The notes under the pieces were generated by a model. It was not told the DNA's origin. It searched no databases and was given only the letters and a program-made list of their open reading frames with translations. Shown here piece after piece: positions 1 to 6,739 of a stretch of 43,051 nt of DNA (position 1 is the first letter of the stretch; every line of letters begins with the position of its first letter). Position numbers and translations under genes: made by a program. Source of the stretch: a virus. The DNA is taken from IMG/VR virus record IMGVR_UViG_3300049259_000113, positions 1 to 43,051 of that record; one strand, written 5' to 3'.

Positions 1-127
1 ACCAACGCTGACCCCTCAGAGAATGGTAGACTAGTGCTATGACCGAGACCACCGCCCCCGTAGCGTGCACGCAGTGTGCACGACCCCTGACTGACGAAGA
101 ACCTTGGAGCATTGAGATAGATCCACT
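1..127. repeat. Terminal direct repeat, left copy
   Basis: Bases 1-127 are identical to 42925-43051. This fits a circularly closed assembly whose overlap was not trimmed. The true unit length is then 42,924 bp, and the genes at the two ends are one continuous region. The length of 127 matches a common maximum assembler k-mer, so a genuine 127-bp terminal repeat is less likely. Confidence 0.95.
24..32 (+). promoter_or_regulatory. Extended -10 promoter TGGTAGACT
   Basis: TGG followed by the hexamer TAGACT (27-32), then exactly 6 nt to the ATG at 39. No Shine-Dalgarno sequence fits between them, so the transcript is probably leaderless. No convincing -35 box is visible 16-19 nt upstream. Confidence 0.55.
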
Positions 128-392
128 GTGCTGGGTATGTAAGAAATTCGTCCCCGTTCCGACCGGACGTTATGCCACGCGCATCCACGACTTGCTATTC
201 CTCGTCAAGATAACTCGCAGGAATGGAGCCCGCCGCTGGACGACAATCGAAGTGTCCACCCCCGACGCATTTCCCGCTTGGGCGCCCGTGCCCGATACTC
301 ATGCCAAGAAGTACATTCTCGATACCCTTCGTGAGGTGAATCTGGATACTGCCGCTTTCCTGTACTCTGAGTACGTGAGGAAAGGAAAATGA
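39..392 (+). CDS. Zinc-finger-like small protein (117 aa)
   Basis: I do not recognise a named family. The N-terminus has two cysteine pairs, C10-x2-C13 and C31-x2-C34, the layout of a four-Cys zinc ribbon. The rest is mixed alpha/beta without a membrane segment. The ATG lies 6 nt after a TAGACT -10 box, implying a leaderless mRNA. Its stop overlaps the start of the next gene by 4 bp (ATGA), so it heads a small operon (39-941). Its first 89 bases recur at the right end of the window because of the circular overlap. Confidence 0.75.
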   Translation: MTETTAPVACTQCARPLTDEEPWSIEIDPLCWVCKKFVPVPTGRYATRIHDLLFLVKITRRNGARRWTTIEVSTPDAFPAWAPVPDTHAKKYILDTLREVNLDTAAFLYSEYVRKGK

Positions 393-529
393 GAGGCAAA
401 GTCCCTGCGACCGATTGGAAGCTAACCCTACTGCTAATGGTATTCATTGTGGTGTTAGCATTGTTTATCAGCTACTTCGTCACGGCCATTGCCGACGTCT
501 ACTCAATGGTTTCATCGCTACTGCCCTAG
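389..529 (+). CDS. Small single-pass membrane protein (46 aa)
   Basis: The ATG overlaps the upstream stop (ATGA) and is preceded by a purine-rich AGGAAAGG ribosome site. The product has a short polar N-terminus (MRGKVPATDWK) and then one continuous hydrophobic helix, about residues 12-35. No family is recognised. It sits between two zinc-finger-like proteins in the same operon; function unknown. Confidence 0.7.
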   Translation: MRGKVPATDWKLTLLLMVFIVVLALFISYFVTAIADVYSMVSSLLP

Positions 530-537
530 GAGAATCC

Positions 538-732
538 ATGCCCCGACAGATGACAATCGAGAATGCCATTAAGCTTTGGTCCGATGCTGATGGCTATCAC
601 TTCAGCTGCAAGTGCTGCGGTGAATCCTGTGCTCAGGCATTCAATACCCGCACCAAGCGTACCAATGCCATTGTTACTCATCTCGGTACGTGCCAGTCAT
701 ACAACAATGTGGACGGAGGAAAAGGAAAATGA
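538..732 (+). CDS. Cys-rich zinc-binding micro-protein (64 aa)
   Basis: The start is set by TAGGAG seven bases before the ATG; longer in-frame extensions upstream lack such a site. The cysteines fall in a cluster, CKCCGESC, followed by a distal His and Cys (HLGTC), consistent with one bound zinc. It ends in an ATGA overlap with the next gene. No family assignment; a DNA- or RNA-binding role is possible but not shown. Confidence 0.72.
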   Translation: MPRQMTIENAIKLWSDADGYHFSCKCCGESCAQAFNTRTKRTNAIVTHLGTCQSYNNVDGGKGK

Positions 733-941
733 GAACTCTACTGCGCTGGCTATTCGGGTGGAAGTTTCAATACCGCTGGCGGATCAACTTCTTGTGGAGG
801 CGATGGAATTTTGTCAACTTCCGCAATACTTCCACCTCTACCCATCTCGGCCCATACAATAAGAACCATCGAACCGGGCGGACTACGATCAATACTCCCG
901 GGCGCGGCTTTCTGCTCAGAAAGCGTTACCGCCGTCGCTAG
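729..941 (+). CDS. Basic, aromatic-rich small protein (70 aa)
   Basis: Starts in an ATGA overlap with the preceding gene. The N-terminus is rich in Trp, Arg and Phe (MRTLLRWLFGWKF), and the C-terminus reads RTTINTPGRGFLLRKR. The latter loosely recalls the 'RTTVGIPGTGLSY' edge of DUF4236-type proteins; this is only a faint resemblance. Strongly basic. Last gene of the 39-941 operon. Confidence 0.65.
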   Translation: MRTLLRWLFGWKFQYRWRINFLWRRWNFVNFRNTSTSTHLGPYNKNHRTGRTTINTPGRGFLLRKRYRRR

Positions 942-950
942 TGATAGCAT
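942..950 (+). promoter_or_regulatory. Extended -10 promoter TGATAGCAT
   Basis: This is the same nine bases as at 25355-25363 upstream of the scaffold gene. It directly follows a stop codon and precedes about 110 bases with no gene but two strong inverted repeats. Confidence 0.45.
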
Positions 951-1045
951 GTCTGCGCGGCTGATTCAGAGGCAGCCGTGGTATTGGCCCTGTCGCGGGA
1001 TTGCTCCCACTTTCCCTTCCTGCGGCAGGGCTCCTTCGTGAAGGC
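951..1045 (+). ncRNA. Structured intergenic segment, possible small RNA or leader
   Basis: No open frame is supported here. Stem 1 is 956-963 with 973-980 (core CGGCTG/CAGCCG, loop of 9). Stem 2 is 988-996 with 1022-1030 (CCCTGTCGC/GCGGCAGGG, one G-U pair, loop of 25). A short CCTTC/GAAGG repeat lies at 1033-1044. The segment is flanked by a TGATAGCAT promoter and by the next gene's promoter. It could be a stable RNA or terminator-like structure; inference only. Confidence 0.3.
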
Positions 1046-1048
1046 CTT

Positions 1049-1057
1049 TGGTATAAT
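1049..1057 (+). promoter_or_regulatory. Extended -10 promoter TGGTATAAT
   Basis: A consensus TATAAT with an upstream TGG. The six bases TAAACC separate it from the ATG at 1064. The spacing equals that at 27-39 and 20305-20317, so a leaderless transcript is predicted. Confidence 0.65.
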
Positions 1058-1063
1058 TAAACC

Positions 1064-1378
1064 ATGAGACGCTTCGATCTCCCCCTAGTTATCATCTGGC
1101 TGACAAGCCTTATGCTCGGTACCATCTGGTGTGGCGGTCTACTATCTGAGTACGGCCACTCGCTCTCACCCTCTACTCCCGCGGTCATAGCGGATATTCC
1201 TGAGGGCTACGCTGTATACGTCCCCTGCTCAGACGGCGACACTTGTGCAGTCACGCAGCGATGGGCGCCGGGCACTCTAGTGACCGCTTCCTGCGAGGTA
1301 CACGAAGAGGGCGTAGAGTGCGTCCCCTGGGCTCCCTCAGCGTTGAGCCGCGTCGAGCTGAGCATCTACTCTCGCTAG
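1064..1378 (+). CDS. Membrane-anchored or secreted Cys-containing protein (104 aa)
   Basis: One hydrophobic N-terminal segment (about residues 6-25, LPLVIIWLTSLMLGTIW) is followed by an extracytoplasmic-looking domain with four cysteines (C56, C62, C77, C86) that could form disulfides. It has no ribosome-binding site but a consensus TATAAT 6 nt upstream, so it is probably leaderless. Its last 42 bases overlap, tail to tail, the end of the leftward VRR-NUC gene. Function unknown. Confidence 0.65.
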   Translation: MRRFDLPLVIIWLTSLMLGTIWCGGLLSEYGHSLSPSTPAVIADIPEGYAVYVPCSDGDTCAVTQRWAPGTLVTASCEVHEEGVECVPWAPSALSRVELSIYSR

Positions 1379-1648
1379 TATCGCGAGGACGTCACGGACG
1401 CTCCTGACGACCAATGAGATACCCCCCGCATCTCTTATCTGAGATTCGACATAGATCTGCCTAGCCGACTGATGGCCCTCTTGCATCTTGACTTCGAGCC
1501 CGATGAATAGACCGCGATAGCAAACTACTAGGTCGGGCAATCCCGCCATCATGTACTCACTGCCATGTACTTTGAATACGAATGCACCCTCACGCTTGAG
1601 GATATCCTGGATCTGTCGCTGCAAACGGGTCTCTGGCATACTAGTCAT
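1337..1648 (-). CDS. VRR-NUC domain nuclease (103 aa)
   Basis: The PD-(D/E)XK-type VRR-NUC signature is present. An N-terminal Glu (E6) precedes G-L-P-D-L with D39, then G-L-E-V-K with E52 and K54, then a conserved Gln (Q64), and an aGGxxxVV segment near the end. Phage VRR-NUC proteins of this size are structure-specific nucleases, often suggested to act as Holliday-junction resolvases. The start at 1648 is chosen because GGAAAGGACC lies just before it. It is last in the leftward recombination operon, after the ssDNA-binding protein, and overlaps the convergent 1064-1378 gene by 42 bp. Confidence 0.85.
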   Translation of the reverse strand: MTSMPETRLQRQIQDILKREGAFVFKVHGSEYMMAGLPDLVVCYRGLFIGLEVKMQEGHQSARQIYVESQIRDAGGISLVVRSVRDVLAILARVDAQLDAAQR

Positions 1649-1762
1649 TGTGGTCCTTTCCACCGAAAGGCAGGACGCTCTCAACCAACATTCCTGGGAG
1701 GAGATGAGGGAGTTACCAGGAACTGGGAAAGCGCCCTGCCTAGATCAACAATACTCTATTGC

Positions 1763-2362
1763 TTACAGATCGTCAAGCTCAAGAGCCTCCATTTCCTCAT
1801 CGTCCACGTCGTCGTCCTCATCCTCTACGGGAGGCTTGCGATTGCGGCTACTGCTTCGAGCAGGCGTCTTCTTTGCTGCGGGCTTGGTTGCAGGCCTACG
1901 GCGGCTTTTCGAAGTCACAACCTCCTCTTCCGCCTCGGGCTCTTCCTCGACTTCCTCAGGCGGGAATACGTTGGCAATGACGCTCTTCATGCGGCCTTCG
2001 TATTCGTCGTCCTCCATTGTGACGCCGACTTCCTTGCCGACCAGTTTGTTCGGGTCGACCTTGACCTTCTTCTTGGGGACTTCGACTCCCGTTGCCTGGA
2101 TCAGATTGCGAATCTTCCAGAGGTTGTCATCGGTCTGGCAGTAGTAAGGATAAGTACCCTTACCCGGGTGATTGACCAGTGAAAGGATGAAAATCCACTG
2201 CTCATTCCCCGCATTGCTCTCGCCCTCAGTCACCGAGTCGATTACCGCCACGTAGTCGCCCTCAGGGACATTCTTGGGATTGACGGCAGAGCGGTCTTTC
2301 ACGTCGGTCATGTCGAGTACTCGGGCTGAGGCCTTGCTGGAAGTGCCAGTAGCTGGGGACAT
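1763..2362 (-). CDS. DUF669-type single-stranded DNA-binding protein (199 aa)
   Basis: Residues about 15-130 look like the phage DUF669 fold (VLDMTDV; PEGDYVAVID; QWIFILSLV; DDNLWKIRNLI; VGKEVGVTM). This family commonly takes the SSB role in recombination modules. It is followed by a basic Ala/Lys/Arg linker and an acidic tail ending ALELDDL. That design resembles the protein-docking acidic tip of bacterial SSB. The gene begins 1 bp after the Sak4-like gene, in the same operon. GGAAGG precedes the ATG. Confidence 0.75.
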   Translation of the reverse strand: MSPATGTSSKASARVLDMTDVKDRSAVNPKNVPEGDYVAVIDSVTEGESNAGNEQWIFILSLVNHPGKGTYPYYCQTDDNLWKIRNLIQATGVEVPKKKVKVDPNKLVGKEVGVTMEDDEYEGRMKSVIANVFPPEEVEEEPEAEEEVVTSKSRRRPATKPAAKKTPARSSSRNRKPPVEDEDDDVDDEEMEALELDDL

Positions 2363-2363
2363 A

Positions 2364-3131
2364 TTACTTATACCTTCCTGATTCTAGTGCGGAGACAATG
2401 CGTGGAACTGATGGCCGACGAATGAAGTCGGGCAATTGAAAACAGGATCGGAATCCCGTGTCATATTGCGGATGGGGCGATATCCACAATCTCCTTTCGA
2501 GCTTGGTCTCATCATCCGGGTTCTTGACGACATACAGTCGGCCTATCACGTCGACCACTGTAGTCACACTAGCACGCACCTGGTTAGGCAAGTCGGGAAC
2601 GTACCGGAGCTTTACTTCCTCCAGGCTCTCCTCATCCACATCATCCCCAGACCCAGTATCTGCTACAATCCTTTCCTGGGCAGTAAAGATAACGCCAACG
2701 TCTCGCGCTGAGTGAAGGCGATAGAGAAGGTTCTCCACTAGCTCACCCGCTCGCCCACGATCCTTCAGCATCACCATCCCAGGGCGGCGATCTATTGCCC
2801 CGTCAGTGGATTGTTTGATAACCCATTTCAATGCCATCTTGGTGATCCGAGTCAATCCGTCGGGGGCAATCCAATCGTAGTCATGCCGAGCCTCTGTGGC
2901 GAAACGAACAGCCTCGATGACGTCTTCCCACTTGGATACATGCCAGACATGAGGATCCAGCTTGGGCGTATTCATCCAGTCAGTTCCGTGCTCAGGGTCA
3001 ATGATAAGGACTCGCCCCTGCCCGGCGCTAGCGGATAGTGCGGACTTACCCTTCTTGGAGCGGGCATAGATGAGTAGTCTAGGCGGACGAGTGGATTGCG
3101 AAGGCCTAGATATTTTCGCGTTCGGTGGCAT
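2364..3131 (-). CDS. Sak4-like RecA-fold ATPase / annealing protein (255 aa)
   Basis: A P-loop (ARSKKGKS, residues 23-30) lies close to the N-terminus, followed by an acidic beta-strand region (LIIDPEHGT) and a Walker B-like segment ending APDGLT. The length and compact single domain match AAA_24/Sak4 phage proteins, which are short RecA relatives proposed to anneal single strands. Neighbours support the role: an Fe-S PD-(D/E)XK nuclease upstream and a DUF669 SSB downstream. AAGGAG precedes the start, and a TGATAGACT promoter lies 28 bases upstream. Confidence 0.8.
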   Translation of the reverse strand: MPPNAKISRPSQSTRPPRLLIYARSKKGKSALSASAGQGRVLIIDPEHGTDWMNTPKLDPHVWHVSKWEDVIEAVRFATEARHDYDWIAPDGLTRITKMALKWVIKQSTDGAIDRRPGMVMLKDRGRAGELVENLLYRLHSARDVGVIFTAQERIVADTGSGDDVDEESLEEVKLRYVPDLPNQVRASVTTVVDVIGRLYVVKNPDDETKLERRLWISPHPQYDTGFRSCFQLPDFIRRPSVPRIVSALESGRYK

Positions 3132-3158
3132 ATGTCATATCTCCTTACTCCCGACGCA

Positions 3159-3167
3159 AGTCTATCA
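3159..3167 (-). promoter_or_regulatory. Extended -10 promoter TGATAGACT (minus strand)
   Basis: On the minus strand this reads TGATAGACT, identical to 14783-14791 and 38641-38649. It sits in the 36-bp gap between the PD-(D/E)XK nuclease stop and the Sak4-like start. It would boost transcription of the ATPase, SSB and VRR-NUC genes. Confidence 0.5.
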
Positions 3168-4175
3168 TCACGAACCATCGCGGCTATAGTAGGCTAATGG
3201 ATCACCCACCACGTAGTCATTTCGTAGGATGGCCTCCGTATTTCCGTCGAATAGCTCAGTGGCACAGAGGCGGCTATACGAACAGCCCCACTTGCAATCG
3301 GGCCCAATTACTCTTTCGACCGAGTCACGGTTGCTCGTGAAATCATAGCGAGCCATTCTCTTCCGGGTGCGATACATCTCCAATACCATGCGATTAATTG
3401 TCGCGTCATCCTTGTCCATAAACTCGCGCACAAAGAATGGGGATTCTTGCTCTTTACCCGGTCGCCAGTAGACTGCGCGAAGCCGAGCTAGATGAGGCTC
3501 GTATAGTTCTCGGTCCACATCGAGATTGTTACGCAGCACTCCACGAAGGGTAACGTAGTCCGTCTCTATCTTTCGACGGGATAGCTCTCGCCCATTCTTG
3601 AGGACACGAGGCACTGCCGGCGGCTTCATTCGGACGTAGTTCCAAATCATCCCACGGACTCTAATGCCATTCTTGCGCAGGCACCAAAGGTAAAGAAGAG
3701 ATTGCGAGTCTAAGAGCCTCTGTAAGTGTCCCGGCAGTTGAGAGCGCAGCTTATGATCCATGACCCACAGGTCGTTCTCATACTCCACTAGGCTATCTAT
3801 CATGCACTGATAGAGACTGCCGTCGGGCCATAGTGTTGAGTAGGCCTTTTCAGCCTCTATGACACGGAAACCATACTTTTCTTCGAGCTGGTAATACCAC
3901 AGATAAGAGCGCATAAGCCGCTCACAACTACGAGGGACATCACGCACTTCTTCGGCAAAGAATTTACTTTCATGCTCCTCTATAAGCTGCTGATGCCGCG
4001 CTCTCCAATCGCCTCCTCGATAATGAGTCTCCAAGAGGGCATGAAACCAGTTGCCCATCTTGAGTGGGCGAGAAACAGACTTAGGCACCAGGCAATCGGA
4101 ATACGCATACATGGCCTGGCGAGGGCAGCGCCTAAACTTAGTCAACATAGAGTGAGTCGAAACCTCAATGGCCAC
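3168..4175 (-). CDS. RecB/Cas4-like PD-(D/E)XK nuclease with Fe-S cysteines (335 aa)
   Basis: Matches the PDDEXK_1 family. FRRCPRQA (C17) and GNWFHALLE (H45) come first. E107 follows in VIEAEKAY, then D127 in MIDSLVEYEN, and a D140-H-K142 pair gives the D...D-x-K nuclease core. A C-terminal cluster CKWGCSYSRLC plus C17 gives the four cysteines of the AddB/Cas4-type 4Fe-4S cluster. It probably resects DNA ends for the neighbouring Sak4-like protein. The start is GTG at 4175 with AAGGTGG upstream, and it overlaps the micro-gene ahead of it by 11 bp. Confidence 0.85.
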   Translation of the reverse strand: MAIEVSTHSMLTKFRRCPRQAMYAYSDCLVPKSVSRPLKMGNWFHALLETHYRGGDWRARHQQLIEEHESKFFAEEVRDVPRSCERLMRSYLWYYQLEEKYGFRVIEAEKAYSTLWPDGSLYQCMIDSLVEYENDLWVMDHKLRSQLPGHLQRLLDSQSLLYLWCLRKNGIRVRGMIWNYVRMKPPAVPRVLKNGRELSRRKIETDYVTLRGVLRNNLDVDRELYEPHLARLRAVYWRPGKEQESPFFVREFMDKDDATINRMVLEMYRTRKRMARYDFTSNRDSVERVIGPDCKWGCSYSRLCATELFDGNTEAILRNDYVVGDPLAYYSRDGS

Positions 4176-4287
4176 GTCGAGGCCACCTTATGACTAGAGT
4201 AGGAATGAGGCATACGAAGTGGTGATGATCTCCTCTATAGTAGCCTACCCACCAATCACGGAAGTCGAAGTAGATGTTAATCTCCAT
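4165..4287 (-). CDS. Aromatic/His-rich micro-protein (40 aa)
   Basis: A 40-residue frame fills the gap between the polymerase and the nuclease. Its ATG overlaps the polymerase stop, it has GGAGGAGATC about 10 nt upstream, and its stop overlaps the nuclease start. The product begins MEINIYFDFRDWWVGYYRG, followed by three His and then VCLIPTLVIRW. I recall small actinophage proteins with a similar RDWWVGYYRG...VCLLPTLVIRW pattern, so it is likely conserved. Function unknown. Confidence 0.75.
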   Translation of the reverse strand: MEINIYFDFRDWWVGYYRGDHHHFVCLIPTLVIRWPRRGH

Positions 4288-6739
4288 AATTATAGATCTC
4301 CTCCACTGTTAGCTCCTTCAGCTCGCCACCCTCTTCGTCTGTATCCCAGTGCTTGGAGAGCTTGACATTAGCAATGATGGGAACGGTGAGCTTTACTCCG
4401 AACATTCGCTGCAAAGGCAGGTTCTCCATTGTGCGATGAATGATGGGCAAGACATAGGGCAACTCAGGATTTGGTATTTCATAGAGGGCCTCATCGTGCA
4501 CGGTACCGATAGTTCGTGCCTTATAGCCTTCTCGGCGCAATTCCTCATTTACCAAGAGGACAGAGAGCAGAGTCATATCCGAGGCTAATGATTGCACGGG
4601 ACTGTTAATAGCCTGGCGCTCTGCCTCTGCTCTCGTCTCACGATTGGTCGACCGGATGTTGGGAAGATGACGTACTCGGCCTATCAACGAATCGACGAAC
4701 CCGTTCTCTCTCGCGAACCGGCGTTGCTTTTCGTGCCATGTGAGGAACTCGGGAAAGGTCTGGAAGAAGGTACGCCGTGCCAGCTTTGCCTCTGCCTCAG
4801 GGACTCGGATCTGGTAGCCGCGCCAGACCGTATCGATGAAGGTCTTCCACTGCATTCCGTAAATGAATCCGAAGTTAACCCACTTGGCTCGCTTTCTCTC
4901 TTCCTTGAGAACGGCCTCCTCAGGCTTACCTGTAAGCCGAGAAGCCATAACAAGGTGGACATCTTTCCCCGCAGCATAGAGGTCGATGACGCTCTCTGCA
5001 TTGGCCAACATGGCCGAGAGTCTGAACTCCACCTGGCTATAATCAGCCGTTGCAAGAGAACACCCAGGAGCTGCACCAATAACGCCGCGAACAAAGCGAT
5101 CACGAGGAACCTGCTGAGGATTAACTCCGCGCTGTGGCTTTGCCTGAACCTTAGTCTCATCCGCTTTCCCTGCGCTCAGCCGGCCTGTCACAGTACCGGA
5201 CAATTTGAATGTCGTATGCATTCTATCGTCCGAATCCATCAGCTCGTCATAGGCTGAGAAGAAACAAGAGTCGTACTTATACCACTTGGTCCTCTCCATC
5301 AGCAGGGCGATAACAGGATGCTTTCCGAGTAGCTGGAACATCACCGCTTCAGCCATGCTAGGATTGCCGGTCTTAGCGGAGCGCTGAAGAACAGGAAGGC
5401 GAAGGTGTTCGAATAGCCACCAGAGCATAAAGTGACTAGGATTGAAATTAACACCTTTACCGTTGATATGCTTGGGAAGGGTGTCTGGCACATAGGTCAT
5501 TAGCTCGGCCTCAATACGAGCAAGCTCGGCCTTTGCTATCTTCCAGTTCTTGTGCAGTAGTTCGCGGTCAATCCATATGCCAGTCCGCTCAACATGCATG
5601 AAAAGATTGGACGCGGGCATCATGAGGAGTTTGAATAGCCGAGCCAGTTTAGGCCTCTCAATGAATTGTGCCCGCAATGCAAAGTAGAGCCGAGCGGTAT
5701 TCAACGTATCTTCGGCATTGTACTTTAGTACTTTACTGAGTGGCTCAGCGACTAGGTTCTTGTTCTTTATCTTCCAGTCCTCGACAGTCAGCTCTTCTCG
5801 GGCGAGACTGGCCAAGGCCTTTGATCTATTCTCGTCTAGGATATGTGCAGCCAGCATGGTGTCGAAGGTAAAGGTAATGGGAACGCCAAACTCATTAAGC
5901 CATCTCCCGTCGAACTTGCCGTTATGGGCAACTCGGACAGGAATGTCACATAAGACCTTCCCTATTATCTTCAGCTCTTCTTTCCACCTATCCCGAAGCC
6001 AGCTCTGTGGATGCCAGAGAGGAACGGCCCATATTATTCTCGGGTCAGTATCACCTTTACCCCAGAGAGTGAATGCAATAGAGACCATGCGAGAGTCGGG
6101 CTTGAATTCATCAAAGGCATTGCTCTCGATATCCACTGCTACGCCGTGAGCAAACATGCTCATATCGGTCAGCATCTCTTCAAGAGCCTCTGGCGTCTGT
6201 ACTCGCCCGTACGGGACCTTTGGGTATAGCTTGCTCTGAACGCCTAGCAGTAGAGAGTTGAATAGCCTCAGGTCAGCTCGGAAGCCTTTCTCATGCCCCG
6301 GCTGCATCTCAACCATTGCGGGAGACAGCGTGCCAAAGGCTTGTGCAGTATGTCCTTTCGTAGGATAAACTTTGCCGCGGTGTTTCATAATGCCCGAGTG
6401 GCCAGTGACTGCTAGCAGTGCCTCATTGCCAAAGGTAAGAATCCACTCCGGCTGTAGAGCCGCCAGCTCTTGTGCGAGATAATGGCCACACGACTTGATG
6501 TCTGCCTTACTGGGCTGTAGAGTCCAGGTGCGGCAACGTACTGCACTGGTTAGCGCAAAGGGTTCAACTATTCCCGAAGTCTTGAGAAGATGTTCGATCT
6601 TGGCTCGACTAGCTGGGAACTTCGTCACTACCAATAGGCGAATGGGCTTACTGGGCGATGTGGCAATGACGCAGCGGTCTTCTCCGTGAGCCTCTGAATG
6701 TAAGGGACAGCGCTCACAATGGGCATCACGAATAGGCAT
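4277..6739 (-). CDS. polA: DNA polymerase I with N-terminal UDG-like Fe-S domain (820 aa)
   Basis: Replicative family A polymerase. Residues 1-160 resemble a family 4/5 uracil-DNA glycosylase. Cysteines C8, C11, C69 and C84 sit where the 4Fe-4S ligands lie, with an LQPEWILTFGNEAL helix and HRGKVY. The catalytic GEAPG and HPS motifs are absent (VTKFPAS and LSPAM instead). Residues about 200-350 are a 3'-5' exonuclease with D203/E205, N273/D277 and Y340/D344. The polymerase domain has motif A DYSQVEF (D566), motif B R625-x3-K629-x7-YG and motif C HDE (748-750), all intact. There is no 5'-3' exonuclease. Its start lies 14 bp inside the TS-like gene, implying translational coupling. Confidence 0.93.
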   Translation of the reverse strand: MPIRDAHCERCPLHSEAHGEDRCVIATSPSKPIRLLVVTKFPASRAKIEHLLKTSGIVEPFALTSAVRCRTWTLQPSKADIKSCGHYLAQELAALQPEWILTFGNEALLAVTGHSGIMKHRGKVYPTKGHTAQAFGTLSPAMVEMQPGHEKGFRADLRLFNSLLLGVQSKLYPKVPYGRVQTPEALEEMLTDMSMFAHGVAVDIESNAFDEFKPDSRMVSIAFTLWGKGDTDPRIIWAVPLWHPQSWLRDRWKEELKIIGKVLCDIPVRVAHNGKFDGRWLNEFGVPITFTFDTMLAAHILDENRSKALASLAREELTVEDWKIKNKNLVAEPLSKVLKYNAEDTLNTARLYFALRAQFIERPKLARLFKLLMMPASNLFMHVERTGIWIDRELLHKNWKIAKAELARIEAELMTYVPDTLPKHINGKGVNFNPSHFMLWWLFEHLRLPVLQRSAKTGNPSMAEAVMFQLLGKHPVIALLMERTKWYKYDSCFFSAYDELMDSDDRMHTTFKLSGTVTGRLSAGKADETKVQAKPQRGVNPQQVPRDRFVRGVIGAAPGCSLATADYSQVEFRLSAMLANAESVIDLYAAGKDVHLVMASRLTGKPEEAVLKEERKRAKWVNFGFIYGMQWKTFIDTVWRGYQIRVPEAEAKLARRTFFQTFPEFLTWHEKQRRFARENGFVDSLIGRVRHLPNIRSTNRETRAEAERQAINSPVQSLASDMTLLSVLLVNEELRREGYKARTIGTVHDEALYEIPNPELPYVLPIIHRTMENLPLQRMFGVKLTVPIIANVKLSKHWDTDEEGGELKELTVEEIYNYGD

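Noticed and set aside
1551-2182. Two long overlapping plus-strand frames of about 200 codons
   Set aside because: Antisense to the DUF669 SSB. The Ser-rich or Leu-rich content mirrors the acidic/basic tail codons of the real gene.
4592-5257. A 221-codon plus-strand frame
   Set aside because: Antisense to the polymerase domain with intact motifs A, B and C; a codon-bias shadow.
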